DNA of 64,000 nucleotides from a virus, in the IMG/VR virus record IMGVR_UViG_3300034356_000326, positions 37,653 through 101,652 of that record. The stretch is one strand, 5' to 3'. The position numbers and the translations under genes were made by a program. The notes below the pieces were generated by a model. It saw only the letters and a program-made list of their open reading frames with translations, was not told the DNA's origin and made no database searches. Below, one piece after another: positions 53,845-61,968 of this stretch (position 1 is the first letter of the stretch; each line of letters opens with the position of its first letter).

Positions 53845-54013
53845 AGCTTATAATTGTTGTAAATGACCAAAATAAATACTCAGCATTCACAGCTACGTAT
53901 GGGTCATGTTTTTGTATGTTGTTCATCAAACTGACTGTAGGGAACAACACCACTTGCCACCAATGGCTCTTTTTAGTGGGTAATGTATTATACATTTTGA
54001 AGTTTAATTTCAT
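53804..54013 (-). CDS. Small aromatic-rich hypothetical protein
   Basis: This 69-residue protein (MKLNFKMYNTLPTKKSHWWQ...) is rich in aromatic residues (HWWQVVLFP, YLFWSFTTII). It fills the gap between two helicase genes with a one-base spacing upstream. The overlap with the SF2 helicase start leaves some doubt. Not recognised. Confidence 0.5.
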   Translation of the reverse strand: MKLNFKMYNTLPTKKSHWWQVVLFPTVSLMNNIQKHDPYVAVNAEYLFWSFTTIISYGKPKAPHPYITR

Positions 54014-54014
54014 G

Positions 54015-55076
54015 TTACTTGTTTAAAAAGAAAGTTTTATTAATAATCTCATTGTATACGTTTTCATTCATATACTTTACTTTTGGTAGCTCTTTGAACA
54101 TACCAATCTGACCTAGGAAACCTAGACCAATTCTTACATCATCCTCACCATATGAATTCTTAATGAGTCTTAATGATCTAAAGTACTTTGCACCATACTC
54201 ATCTCTAAGTTTGTTCAGGTCATATCCTGATGGGTCTTGTACTTTATATCTCATAGGGTCAAACAATGCTAGGACAACGTCAGCATCGTTCTGGGTTTGT
54301 GAACTGTCAGCAAAGTCTTCCAACTGTGGTTCTACATCACCATTCTTTAGTCTCATTGGACTAGAAATGTCTCTGTTGAACTGACTGACAATCACAGGAC
54401 TATAACCATACATATCTCTAGCATATCTAAGCTCATCTGACATTTTATCTATCAGTTGCTTCTTAGTAGGATAGTCTTTTGTTGGTTTCAATAAACCTAT
54501 ATGATCAATAACAACAATAGTTAGTTCACTCTCATTATTAGGAATGTATCTTTTGTTATACTGATCTACATCTTCTATTACACCATTTTGTAATGCATGT
54601 TCTTTTAGATGTTTAGATATGCCTATTGGGTTATCTGGTCCATCAATGATTGTAATGACATCTTTCATGTTCTCTAAGTAATCTTCATACATCAAGAATA
54701 GATCGTGCTCATCACTCGTCATCTTCTCTGTCCAACCTAATAGCTTTGGCACAGGAATAATTACTCCTTGGTCTAGAAATATCTTTCTACTGACCCACTT
54801 GGCATACTTGTACGTTCTACTACGCTCCATTGAGCGATATATGATGCGTAACTTCAGTTCTGGAGGTTTGTTATCAATGTACCAATCAAATGGATTTAAA
54901 ACATAAGCGTCATCAATGAAGCTAGTTTTACCTGATCCAGTGAGACCACCCACAAGTGTGTACATAGACTTCCTAATGCCAATGTATCTGTTCAATCTAT
55001 CAAAGCCCATAGGTATACCATTGTTTCTACCATCTAGGCCAGCTTGAACTTCTCGTTTTAAATCTTCAAAACTCAT
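54015..55076 (-). CDS. Replicative DNA helicase (DnaB-like)
   Basis: The 353-residue protein has a RecA-like helicase core: GGLTGSGKT (43-51), IIYRSMERSRTYK, IVVIDHIGLLKP, SPVIVSQFNRDIS and a C-terminal FRSLRLIKNSYGEDD. This is the DnaB-type superfamily 4 fold without the usual N-terminal domain. It would unwind the fork for the family B polymerase. It is coupled to the next upstream gene by a four-base overlap. Confidence 0.8.
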   Translation of the reverse strand: MSFEDLKREVQAGLDGRNNGIPMGFDRLNRYIGIRKSMYTLVGGLTGSGKTSFIDDAYVLNPFDWYIDNKPPELKLRIIYRSMERSRTYKYAKWVSRKIFLDQGVIIPVPKLLGWTEKMTSDEHDLFLMYEDYLENMKDVITIIDGPDNPIGISKHLKEHALQNGVIEDVDQYNKRYIPNNESELTIVVIDHIGLLKPTKDYPTKKQLIDKMSDELRYARDMYGYSPVIVSQFNRDISSPMRLKNGDVEPQLEDFADSSQTQNDADVVLALFDPMRYKVQDPSGYDLNKLRDEYGAKYFRSLRLIKNSYGEDDVRIGLGFLGQIGMFKELPKVKYMNENVYNEIINKTFFLNK

Positions 55077-55699
55077 ATGTCCATTCCTTTAATTGGTTCG
55101 TCAGCCTCTTTAATTACCACACCCTGATTGATAAGCTCTATATAGTTTTGAAATGAGCGTTGATTCAAATAAGTAAGACTGCCTTGCATGTAACTTAATC
55201 TATTTGTACCTGTCTTGAAAGAATTCTCTTTCTTTTGCGTCACTTCATATTCTAATGCTGCTATGAGCTGATCAACTGTGTATTCTCCTTCAGCAAGGAT
55301 AGCATCTAGTTTTAGTTGGCAGTCATCTTTGTAAACACGCAGTGTTCTACCACCTGAGAAGCTTTTACCTTTATGTGTAAAGATATCAGTTCCTGGATAT
55401 GCAGCCCACCATCTCTCAAACTCAGCAAAGGTTTGTGTTTTCTTTACAATCTTACTAGTCTTAGCACGTGTGTTCATGAATTCCAATAGATTCCTACCAA
55501 GGACTGTAATCTTAAATTGCTCAGACACTAATCCTTTTCTACGCAATGTCTGACATAGCATATCTGTCTTTGCTCCTCCTTCAGCTAATGTCTTGATGTC
55601 AAATTCTTCATCTATCAGCTTGAGAAGAAATACCATGTCTAATGTATATCCATCTTTGAGTAGTTGCTCAAAATGGTAAGGGGTTACTTTGATGTTCAT
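55073..55699 (-). CDS. Replication-associated winged-helix protein (possible helicase loader)
   Basis: This 208-residue protein has an N-terminal helical winged-helix-like part (LAEGGAKTDMLCQTLRRKGLVSE). A segment FAEFERWWAAYPGTD follows; a tryptophan-rich F..W..YP motif of this kind is common in phage replication initiators and loaders. It is translationally coupled to the DnaB-like helicase gene. Loader function is an inference. Confidence 0.5.
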   Translation of the reverse strand: MNIKVTPYHFEQLLKDGYTLDMVFLLKLIDEEFDIKTLAEGGAKTDMLCQTLRRKGLVSEQFKITVLGRNLLEFMNTRAKTSKIVKKTQTFAEFERWWAAYPGTDIFTHKGKSFSGGRTLRVYKDDCQLKLDAILAEGEYTVDQLIAALEYEVTQKKENSFKTGTNRLSYMQGSLTYLNQRSFQNYIELINQGVVIKEADEPIKGMDI

Positions 55700-55859
55700 G
55701 TTCTCTGTTTAGTATTTTGTCTTTATCAATTACTACTATCTGAGCAGGCAGTTTTATTCTTCTAAACTCCTCTTCAAGTATCTGTTGTGTCTCTTGCAAA
55801 TATACTAAATCTTTGAGAGATTCTCTCTCCCAATCTTCATTAATTTGTAGATTTTTCAT
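55668..55859 (-). CDS. Small hypothetical protein
   Basis: I start at the Met at 55859 (MKNLQINEDWERESLKDLVYL), giving 63 residues, because a longer frame overlaps the upstream gene. The product is helical with an acidic front and a VVIDKDKILN strand. Not recognised. Confidence 0.45.
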   Translation of the reverse strand: MKNLQINEDWERESLKDLVYLQETQQILEEEFRRIKLPAQIVVIDKDKILNREHEHQSNPLPF

Positions 55860-56067
55860 CTTTTTTATATTGTGCGTTGTTCCAAAAGAATGGACATGCC
55901 ACTGTAATAACACCTAGTGTTACATCATGTTCATCTAACATCATGTTCACTTTATATGGGGGATCTGAAAAATATGATTGTCCCAACTCATCAGGAATTG
56001 CTGTATATCTATGACAATTTAGTCTTAACATACAACTACCACCTTTACAACATGAAATATCTGGCAT
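55840..56067 (-). CDS. Small cysteine-containing hypothetical protein
   Basis: This 75-residue protein starts MPDISCCKGGSCMLRLNCHRY, with several cysteines close together that may bind metal, and a VACPFFWN segment. It overlaps the next gene by 20 bases. Not recognised. Confidence 0.5.
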   Translation of the reverse strand: MPDISCCKGGSCMLRLNCHRYTAIPDELGQSYFSDPPYKVNMMLDEHDVTLGVITVACPFFWNNAQYKKDEKSTN

Positions 56068-56068
56068 C

Positions 56069-56299
56069 TTATTTGTTTTTATGATTAATGTATATACGTA
56101 GTGTCTTATGTGTATCTTCTATCAAAGCTATCACTTTGGCATTCTTATCCCAATTGTAATACTTAACTACACCATCTTCTACAACTTCAATTTGTGTAAC
56201 TAGTGTAGTGTTTAATATATTTTTACTAGGTAGAGGTAGTTTGTTTAGGGATATGTCCCTTGTACTCATTGGTCTGTGATAAGGATATTTTCCTGACAT
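56069..56299 (-). CDS. Hypothetical protein
   Basis: I choose the Met at 56299 (MSGKYPYHRPMSTRDISLNKL), giving 76 residues. The C-terminal half is a beta-hairpin-like region (TLVTQIEVVEDGVVKYYNWD). Not recognised. Confidence 0.45.
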   Translation of the reverse strand: MSGKYPYHRPMSTRDISLNKLPLPSKNILNTTLVTQIEVVEDGVVKYYNWDKNAKVIALIEDTHKTLRIYINHKNK

Positions 56300-56313
56300 A
56301 TGTTTAGTTTTAA

Positions 56314-56871
56314 TTATTCTGCTGCATAACCAAAGAATATCCACTCACCATCTCTTTCTGTTGGTGATTTTTTGTATGTTATCTTAGCTACTAAGTTGTC
56401 ACCTTTCTCTAAGAACTTCTTGATTACTATTGATGTAGTTACTTGATACTTTTCTGTATATTTACGAGCGTCTTTTACAGCATCCCCTTTTGTATCCCAT
56501 GAACCAATAACATGATCACCACGTTGAACAACATATTTAAGTACCCACTTCTTCGTACCTGGTGTAACTATGTGCTCCACTTGAGATTGAGTCTTGTTCT
56601 TATTACCTACAGGTTGTACAACACATATAGCTGAACAATCACGTTTGTTCATAGCATGACTATCAAATCTGTCACGTATGTAAGCAGATACATCATTAAA
56701 CTTACTTTTCTTATATGCTTCTGTTTCATCTCTAAATCCATGGGTAGTACTAATTGTACCATTGTAGCCATCTTGATGACCATACTCAAGTTCAGCTTCT
56801 TCACAAGCTCTGTTATATGCTTCTTCTGCTGTTTTACCACCATATCTTGCTTTAAATTGACATGCTCCCAT
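56314..56871 (-). CDS. Hypothetical protein
   Basis: This 185-residue basic protein (MGACQFKARYGGKTAEEAYNR...) has two similar-looking alpha/beta parts (VLKYVVQRGDHVIGSWDTKG; IVIKKFLEKGDNLVAKITY). Repeated TKG/GD turns suggest a nucleic-acid-binding fold, but no family is recognised. Confidence 0.5.
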   Translation of the reverse strand: MGACQFKARYGGKTAEEAYNRACEEAELEYGHQDGYNGTISTTHGFRDETEAYKKSKFNDVSAYIRDRFDSHAMNKRDCSAICVVQPVGNKNKTQSQVEHIVTPGTKKWVLKYVVQRGDHVIGSWDTKGDAVKDARKYTEKYQVTTSIVIKKFLEKGDNLVAKITYKKSPTERDGEWIFFGYAAE

Positions 56872-56882
56872 AATTATTTATT

Positions 56883-57068
56883 TTATCTGCCATTCCAGGC
56901 AGGTGATGTAAATGAAATTCCTCCTTCTGTTCTATGATTGTTATTAATCTGATTGTCAGATGGTTCATCGTCTTCTTCATCTTCCCAATCGCAATGATCC
57001 CTACATTCAGGACAAATGTCTATCTCAGGCATACGAGAGTATGCCCCACAACATGTTGAATAAGCCAT
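56883..57068 (-). CDS. Small zinc-ribbon-like protein
   Basis: The 61-residue product begins MAYSTCCGAYSRMPEIDICPECRDHCDWEDEEDD, giving a CC...CPEC cluster followed by a very acidic stretch. It may be a metal-binding regulator. It starts 11 bases after the SET-domain gene. Confidence 0.5.
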   Translation of the reverse strand: MAYSTCCGAYSRMPEIDICPECRDHCDWEDEEDDEPSDNQINNNHRTEGGISFTSPAWNGR

Positions 57069-57079
57069 AAATTTTAGTT

Positions 57080-57481
57080 TTATTTTACTTCAATGTGATT
57101 CCTACCATCATTCCAATAACTTATGTCACCATACCATACAAAGATTTCTTCGTCTGGTTGTATGAGCTTTGTAGCAACAAACTCAAATGTGTTGCGTTCT
57201 ATGTTGGATCTCCAAGCAGCGTTGGCTGTGTCTGAATGATTATAGAATGAACCAAACCCACCAGCTACCACTTGTTTCTCCCATCCTGATCCACCACCCT
57301 GTGGCCAATTGAATCTGTAATCTATGACACAAGGAGAAACTTCTCCATTCTTCATACCTACATCAAAAAAGGGACACTCTTCTATGATGTCCCCTTCAAA
57401 TATTACCTTGTCTGCAAATACTCCCCAGCCATGTATGCTGCTTGGAGCCATGTAGACTTTTGTTGATTGATAGATACGCAT
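57080..57481 (-). CDS. SET-domain protein (putative lysine methyltransferase)
   Basis: This 133-residue protein shows the core of a SET domain: SSIHGWGVFADKVIFEGDIIEE, a central variable part, GFGSFYNHSDTANAAW (NHS/ND motif) and LIQPDEEIFVWYGDISYW (the GxxY-like end). SET enzymes methylate protein lysines with S-adenosylmethionine. The phage also encodes unusually lysine-rich basic proteins, which are possible substrates. Confidence 0.75.
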   Translation of the reverse strand: MRIYQSTKVYMAPSSIHGWGVFADKVIFEGDIIEECPFFDVGMKNGEVSPCVIDYRFNWPQGGGSGWEKQVVAGGFGSFYNHSDTANAAWRSNIERNTFEFVATKLIQPDEEIFVWYGDISYWNDGRNHIEVK

Positions 57482-57483
57482 AA

Positions 57484-57756
57484 TTAATCTTTTATTCTCA
57501 AACCAAACTGTAAGTCAAACCATTGAAAGTTTGCCTCAGCTCTTGATTTGTTTATTTTAAATACTTTCTTCATTAATGGAATAGCGTAAGCTTTAAACTG
57601 ATCATGTTGTTCTTGTGTCATAGTCCATTTGCTATACCATTCTTTAGTCATAAATGCTTCTTGTGTAGACTTACCAATCATTCCTAATTGATAGTCTACT
57701 AAATGATCACCTATGTTCTCTCTATTTATCTTTGCCATGCTTTTTGATTTCTTCAA
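57484..57756 (-). CDS. Hypothetical protein
   Basis: This 90-residue protein may start at Met7 (MAKINRENIGDHLVDYQLGM), which would lessen the overlap with the upstream gene. It has helical segments (EQHDQFKAYAIPLMKKVFKI). Not recognised. Confidence 0.5.
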   Translation of the reverse strand: MKKSKSMAKINRENIGDHLVDYQLGMIGKSTQEAFMTKEWYSKWTMTQEQHDQFKAYAIPLMKKVFKINKSRAEANFQWFDLQFGLRIKD

Positions 57757-57946
57757 TTACTTCATCCCAGTATTGTGGATCATTATCTAGTCCAGAACCC
57801 ATCCACATATCTTTGGCTTTTGTATCCATTATTTCATGTGCTGTTAGCGATGCACAGTCTGCTGCTTTATATATATCTCCAACTATGGATAAATGATTGA
57901 GTACGAGATATGCTGCTTTTACTTTTGCTTCCATTGTGTGTCTCAT
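57722..57946 (-). CDS. Hypothetical protein
   Basis: The 74-residue product (MRHTMEAKVKAAYLVLNHLSI...) is helical with a C-terminal WDEVIEEIKKH. Its start overlaps the last base of the polymerase gene. Not recognised. Confidence 0.5.
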   Translation of the reverse strand: MRHTMEAKVKAAYLVLNHLSIVGDIYKAADCASLTAHEIMDTKAKDMWMGSGLDNDPQYWDEVIEEIKKHGKDK

Positions 57947-59898
57947 TAGAATAAACTCATTTGATTAGGATTAACAATAACTTTACGTTTCTTACCTTCT
58001 AGTTGTATCTTGTGTATTATGCGTTCAGCACGCTCAATATAATATGCATGATTGATGTTGTCCAGAGGATGATCTGATGTTAGATGATTACATACATGCA
58101 TCACCCAATCACCTGCTTCCACTTGTGATACATCAACAGCTGTGCTATCTGAATTCTCGTTCTTCACCTTCAGTAGCTTCTCTCCTGTATTAGATACATA
58201 ATATCTAATCAGCTTGTTATAGACTGTCTTCGTCTCTTTGCTGTGACCTTCGTAATGAAAGTCTTTACTAGCTTTCTGTCTGAGACAAAAGTCATATATA
58301 TTTGTATGATTGCGAATGGTATCAGCCACAGGCACGTCATTAACAAAAAAATGCTCAAGTGCAATAGGGACAACCCTAGCACTCTTATTTTTGTGTAGTT
58401 CAAAGTCTGTAAGGAAGTCACCCTTCTTTTTGATTTCGCCATCTGTTTTGATTGCTAGATAGTCATTTACTGTCGAGAATATAATCTTAGCATAGTCTGT
58501 ACGTTCTAACTCATAACTGGTTAGATCCATCCACCACTTGTTAATCTCATGCATCTTCTCAACTTTGTCTTTGTGCACCTTGATTGTCACACCATCTGTA
58601 TTTGCAGATATAATGTTTATACCAGCTAATTCATATGCTTCGATGAGCATCAGAAGACTTAGTTCTCCTGTGATGGTTGTGAACATTGTGAGCTGTCTGT
58701 CATAGATCCAAGACTGCATGTCAGAAGACTTACCATAAACTGAATTGACTGCGAGTTTGAGTGCTCCAACAATACCTTTAATCTTTTTATCCTTTTTAGC
58801 AAGAGGCTTGAGCTCCAATCTTTTATCAAACATGGTTTTGTATCCTCTAAGGAACTCAGGGCCCAAATGATGAGGATATTTACCATTATTAATAATGATA
58901 GCAGGGTAATAACTGGATACATCCCAATCCACAATAATATAATCAGCATCAGCTTCAAATATCTTAGGCTTGTTCTCTGTATGTAAGCCACCCTTTGCAA
59001 AAGTGTATATGTTGTCATAAAACTCTAATGATTCTTTAAATTCATCTTTGATAGTTAGTTTCTCTTTGCTAATTGCTTTTAAGAACTGTTGTAGTTTTGG
59101 TGTCTGGAATGTAATGTAATCAGCAATACAATGTCTCACCTTTACTTCAGTTCTAAACAAGCCTTTCTTTGGTAAATCAGAATATAATATGTTCTTTTCT
59201 TGACAATAGAACTTCTTAATCATCTCATCACCAATCTTACTATCAGAATAGTTTAAACATGGTATGCCAAACTCTTCTTCAATATCTTGTCTGAGCTCTA
59301 TCTGATTATTGCCCTTATACAATGGATGCTCAGTTTGACCTATTGTTACCTTGTAGAACTCATAGGTAGCCATAACATCATTCTTACAATAGTCTTTAGT
59401 CAGTTGAATCTCTTCATCTGTCATGTTAATCTTTGTATGATGTATAGGCATCTCTTCAATGTTCTCTAGATCCATCTCAAACTCTAGTCGTTTCAGTGAG
59501 ACCATTCTATTCTTGTTATCATAGTGGTTCACTCTGAATACATCTATCTGCTTAAGTGTAAGCCATTCTTCTCTGTACTCAGGAAATACATCATAGTTAG
59601 CATCATGGATAATATCAGCAGCCTTTTGTGCTATCTTAGCAGCTGTCTCAAGAGCTGTGAGCTCATGCCAGTTTTCATAGTTACGCAAGATCCACTCAAT
59701 CACTTGAGAGTCAAAGCGTAAGTTATTATAACCAACCCAATAGTATTCAGGATGTTGTTCAATAAATCTCATATACCCATCTAGTTGGTTCTTATCCTTA
59801 CTCACTTCAAACTCTGTATAAGTTTTGCTCCCAGGATTATATATGCCAATGAGGAATAACTCCTGCATTGTCTCAATATCATAGATGAGTATATTCAT
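57946..59898 (-). CDS. DNA polymerase family B
   Basis: This compact 650-residue polymerase has all three exonuclease motifs: YDIET (Asp7, Glu9), YNNLRFD (Asn59, Asp63) and YCKNDV (Asp174). The polymerase motifs are DWDVSSYYP (motif A, Asp326), KLAVNSVYG (motif B, 381-389) and NTDG (motif C, 433-436, with Asn replacing the first Asp of DTD). The C-terminus NPNQMSLF fits the bacterial sliding-clamp-binding consensus. It is the main replication polymerase of this phage. Confidence 0.9.
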   Translation of the reverse strand: MNILIYDIETMQELFLIGIYNPGSKTYTEFEVSKDKNQLDGYMRFIEQHPEYYWVGYNNLRFDSQVIEWILRNYENWHELTALETAAKIAQKAADIIHDANYDVFPEYREEWLTLKQIDVFRVNHYDNKNRMVSLKRLEFEMDLENIEEMPIHHTKINMTDEEIQLTKDYCKNDVMATYEFYKVTIGQTEHPLYKGNNQIELRQDIEEEFGIPCLNYSDSKIGDEMIKKFYCQEKNILYSDLPKKGLFRTEVKVRHCIADYITFQTPKLQQFLKAISKEKLTIKDEFKESLEFYDNIYTFAKGGLHTENKPKIFEADADYIIVDWDVSSYYPAIIINNGKYPHHLGPEFLRGYKTMFDKRLELKPLAKKDKKIKGIVGALKLAVNSVYGKSSDMQSWIYDRQLTMFTTITGELSLLMLIEAYELAGINIISANTDGVTIKVHKDKVEKMHEINKWWMDLTSYELERTDYAKIIFSTVNDYLAIKTDGEIKKKGDFLTDFELHKNKSARVVPIALEHFFVNDVPVADTIRNHTNIYDFCLRQKASKDFHYEGHSKETKTVYNKLIRYYVSNTGEKLLKVKNENSDSTAVDVSQVEAGDWVMHVCNHLTSDHPLDNINHAYYIERAERIIHKIQLEGKKRKVIVNPNQMSLF

Positions 59899-59913
59899 AA
59901 TTGTTTATTTTTG

Positions 59914-60030
59914 TTAGTCCATCCATTTGCCATGTGTTCTTAAATGCCAAAATCTATGGCTTAACACTGCAACTATTATACCCCAAAATGTATCAGCTTC
60001 ATATGAGCCTTCTTTAACTATTAGTTTCAT
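59914..60030 (-). CDS. Small hypothetical protein (38 residues)
   Basis: MKLIVKEGSYEADTFWGIIV... ends LRTHGKWMD. It is short and basic and is coupled to the next gene by TAAT-ATG spacing (one base). The gap before the polymerase gene otherwise holds no features. Not recognised. Confidence 0.5.
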   Translation of the reverse strand: MKLIVKEGSYEADTFWGIIVAVLSHRFWHLRTHGKWMD

Positions 60031-60031
60031 A

Positions 60032-60154
60032 TTATCTTTTATATGTTTTAATGTATTCTTTAATACACCATTTAATCATGTCCCATAGATAATATCTTTG
60101 TTTTGATTTAGAAAGCTTGTGTAAGCTTTCATAATAACTAAAATATTCATTCAT
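60032..60154 (-). CDS. Small basic hypothetical protein (40 residues)
   Basis: MNEYFSYYESLHKLSKSKQR continues into a lysine- and tryptophan-containing helix (WDMIKWCIKEYIK). It is compact and co-directional with its neighbours. Not recognised. Confidence 0.5.
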   Translation of the reverse strand: MNEYFSYYESLHKLSKSKQRYYLWDMIKWCIKEYIKTYKR

Positions 60155-60164
60155 AATTAGAAGT

Positions 60165-60431
60165 TTATTTCTCTTTTACTGATTTCTTAGCTGTTTTCAC
60201 AGACTTTTTACTCTTATTAGAAATATAGTTCTCTTTACTATCTAATAATGTAAGAAACGCTGCACTAATAACATCATATAAATATTTATCTTCAAGCATA
60301 GCTGATGCAAATGATGCAGCTAATATTGTTTTATCACCATCGTCATCATATAATGTATGTACAGTGCCATCACCTATAGACATAAAGAAATGAGCTTTGA
60401 GCTTTGCTATTTGTGCTTTACTTTTTGCCAT
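60165..60431 (-). CDS. Small hypothetical protein with lysine-rich tail
   Basis: The 88-residue product (MAKSKAQIAKLKAHFFMSIGDG...) has a central acidic helix (YDDDGDKTILAASFASAML) and a Lys/Ser-rich C-terminus (KKSVKTAKKSVKEK). Not recognised; early-region accessory protein is likely. Confidence 0.5.
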   Translation of the reverse strand: MAKSKAQIAKLKAHFFMSIGDGTVHTLYDDDGDKTILAASFASAMLEDKYLYDVISAAFLTLLDSKENYISNKSKKSVKTAKKSVKEK

Positions 60432-60519
60432 ATTTATCTTTTAAACGTTGATAAACATAAGTTACCATATATGCCCAGCATATCACTGCTAAGACTATTT
60501 GAATGTAGAATAAAATCAT
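60418..60519 (-). CDS. Small membrane protein (33 residues)
   Basis: MILFYIQIVLAVICWAYMVT is a single hydrophobic helix followed by a basic tail (QRLKDKYGKK). The start overlaps the stop of the gene before it (ATGA), which supports translation. It overlaps the next gene by 14 bases. Confidence 0.5.
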   Translation of the reverse strand: MILFYIQIVLAVICWAYMVTYVYQRLKDKYGKK

Positions 60520-60725
60520 AAATTTATATTATATCTTTCTAATGAGATGTTCTTACAGAATCTAATCTCTTTGTTTGTTAATGTCCATATTTGTCCATCA
60601 TCCATAGCACATGTAAATAAAAGGTTATGCTCCTGGCTATAATCTATAACCAAAAAAGCATAACCTTCCATTTTATCAGATACCCTTACTATTGGTATCA
60701 TTGGATTTAATTGCAGAATCATCAT
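60516..60725 (-). CDS. Small hypothetical protein
   Basis: The 69-residue product may really start at Met9 (MIPIVRVSDKMEGYAFLVID), since the upstream part overlaps another gene. It has a strand pattern VIDYSQEHNLLFTCAMDDG. Not recognised. Confidence 0.5.
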   Translation of the reverse strand: MMILQLNPMIPIVRVSDKMEGYAFLVIDYSQEHNLLFTCAMDDGQIWTLTNKEIRFCKNISLERYNINL

Positions 60726-60819
60726 CTTTATTTGTATTATCGTCTATAAATGGGGCATTTATCCATTCAACTATGATCCATACCCAAACAAGTAATACAA
60801 AGATAATAAAATAAATCAT
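60676..60819 (-). CDS. Small membrane protein (47 residues)
   Basis: MIYFIIFVLLVWVWIIVEWI forms one transmembrane helix, followed by an acidic/serine tail (DDNTNKDDDSAIKSN). It overlaps the next gene by 50 bases, a packed nest of micro-genes. Possible early membrane-directed function. Confidence 0.45.
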   Translation of the reverse strand: MIYFIIFVLLVWVWIIVEWINAPFIDDNTNKDDDSAIKSNDTNSKGI

Positions 60820-60820
60820 G

Positions 60821-61060
60821 TCAATAGTTTTTAAATCTAATAAGTTTATACTCATCAGAGCTGATATACATATATCTGCGTCCTTTGATGTGTAATCTCT
60901 TAGATGGTTTATAATTTGCTTTCACAGCAAATATACTATCTATTAGTTTAGAACAAGAATTAATTGTTCTTCTATAAGAAGAATCTTGTTGGTCTGGTTC
61001 GTACACTGTAATTGTATGTGTGCAATGTGGTTTTGCACTAAAGATTAGGCTGTAAGACAT
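60821..61060 (-). CDS. Hypothetical protein
   Basis: This 79-residue basic protein starts MSYSLIFSAKPHCTHTITVY and ends with KGRRYMYISSDEYKLIRFKN. It could be a small nucleic-acid-binding protein. Not recognised. Confidence 0.5.
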   Translation of the reverse strand: MSYSLIFSAKPHCTHTITVYEPDQQDSSYRRTINSCSKLIDSIFAVKANYKPSKRLHIKGRRYMYISSDEYKLIRFKNY

Positions 61061-61078
61061 GTGTGTTGGTATTAGTGG

Positions 61079-61387
61079 TTAAAAGAAGAATGTCATACCT
61101 GTTTCAGATATCTCTATCTTTGTAGGCTTTCTAAACGTAACAGATCTTTTAAGAGGCATCTTTGTAGATACTGTCTTTGTCATAACTGGTTGACGTCTAG
61201 TGCGTTGTGGTGCCATGTCTAACATTTTAATGTAAACACCATTAACTGGTCTGTTAAGACTGTTAGCTACAAACTTTGATAACTTAGCCATGGACATAGG
61301 CTTTGCAGTCTTTTTGTTGTCCATCATCATTGTCTTGATTGTTCTTAATTCCTTCTTGGAATAGTTGTTTGATCCTTTCTTTCTCAT
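61079..61387 (-). CDS. Basic hypothetical protein
   Basis: This 102-residue protein (MRKKGSNNYSKKELRTIKTM...) is strongly basic with helix-like segments and a TFFF C-terminus. It overlaps the next gene by 104 bases; a start at 61327 (third of three consecutive Met) would lessen this. Not recognised. Confidence 0.45.
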   Translation of the reverse strand: MRKKGSNNYSKKELRTIKTMMMDNKKTAKPMSMAKLSKFVANSLNRPVNGVYIKMLDMAPQRTRRQPVMTKTVSTKMPLKRSVTFRKPTKIEISETGMTFFF

Positions 61388-61685
61388 TTTGCTTTATTTT
61401 TTTGTTTAGTAAATACTGTTTTCTTTTAATTCTAGCTTCCTTTCTTTTCTTATTATGTTTCTTATTAATAGGTCCAGCTTGTTGCTGTCTCAATATTTGT
61501 TTTGGTGTTGTATCAAGACTAGTTAGCGTTTCACCTATTTTAGCTGATAAAGCTGTTCTAGGTTTTAATGGTAAAGGTATATTATGATGACTCATATGAC
61601 CAGTATCAACACTTAAATCAATCTCTTTCACCAAACGTGGAGGGTTTTTAATCCTTCTCTTTCTTGTATTTCCTTTTAATATCAT
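61284..61685 (-). CDS. Very basic hypothetical protein
   Basis: This 133-residue protein is rich in Arg and Lys (MILKGNTRKRRIKNPPRLVK..., KHNKKRKEARIKRKQYLLNKK) with a C-terminal Gln/Asp-rich tail. It begins just after an intrinsic terminator. It is probably nucleic-acid binding; no family recognised. Confidence 0.5.
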   Translation of the reverse strand: MILKGNTRKRRIKNPPRLVKEIDLSVDTGHMSHHNIPLPLKPRTALSAKIGETLTSLDTTPKQILRQQQAGPINKKHNKKRKEARIKRKQYLLNKKIKQNEKERIKQLFQEGIKNNQDNDDGQQKDCKAYVHG

Positions 61686-61706
61686 ACGCTCTTCTATTTT
61701 ATGTGT

Positions 61707-61736
61707 AATAAAAAAGCCCTACATTTCTGCAGGGCT
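61707..61736 (-). terminator. Intrinsic terminator after the 61756 gene
   Basis: In minus-strand RNA AGCCCT...AGGGCT forms a six-base stem followed by TTTTTATT. It separates two groups of small minus-strand genes. Confidence 0.7.
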
Positions 61737-61755
61737 CTCGCTTACTAACCACACA

Positions 61756-61968
61756 TTAACCTAACCTTAATTTATTATCGTCCCATAATGCACTGACATT
61801 TAACTCTTTACACCATTGGTTGAACTTTTCACGCTCTGTAGGTGTAAATGGTTTGTTAATCTTTACAGTGATTTTGGGTCTGTCTTCTGTCTTTTGCTTG
61901 TTTTTAAATAATTCTAAGATATTTCTCATAGCTATTTCGTTTTGAATGTTAATATTATTCTGTTTCAT
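61756..61968 (-). CDS. Small hypothetical protein
   Basis: Taken from the Met at 61968 (MKQNNINIQNEIAMRNILEL), giving 70 residues, because this leaves only a 14-base overlap with the upstream gene. It contains the strand TVKINKPFTPTEREKFNQW. Not recognised. Confidence 0.45.
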   Translation of the reverse strand: MKQNNINIQNEIAMRNILELFKNKQKTEDRPKITVKINKPFTPTEREKFNQWCKELNVSALWDDNKLRLG

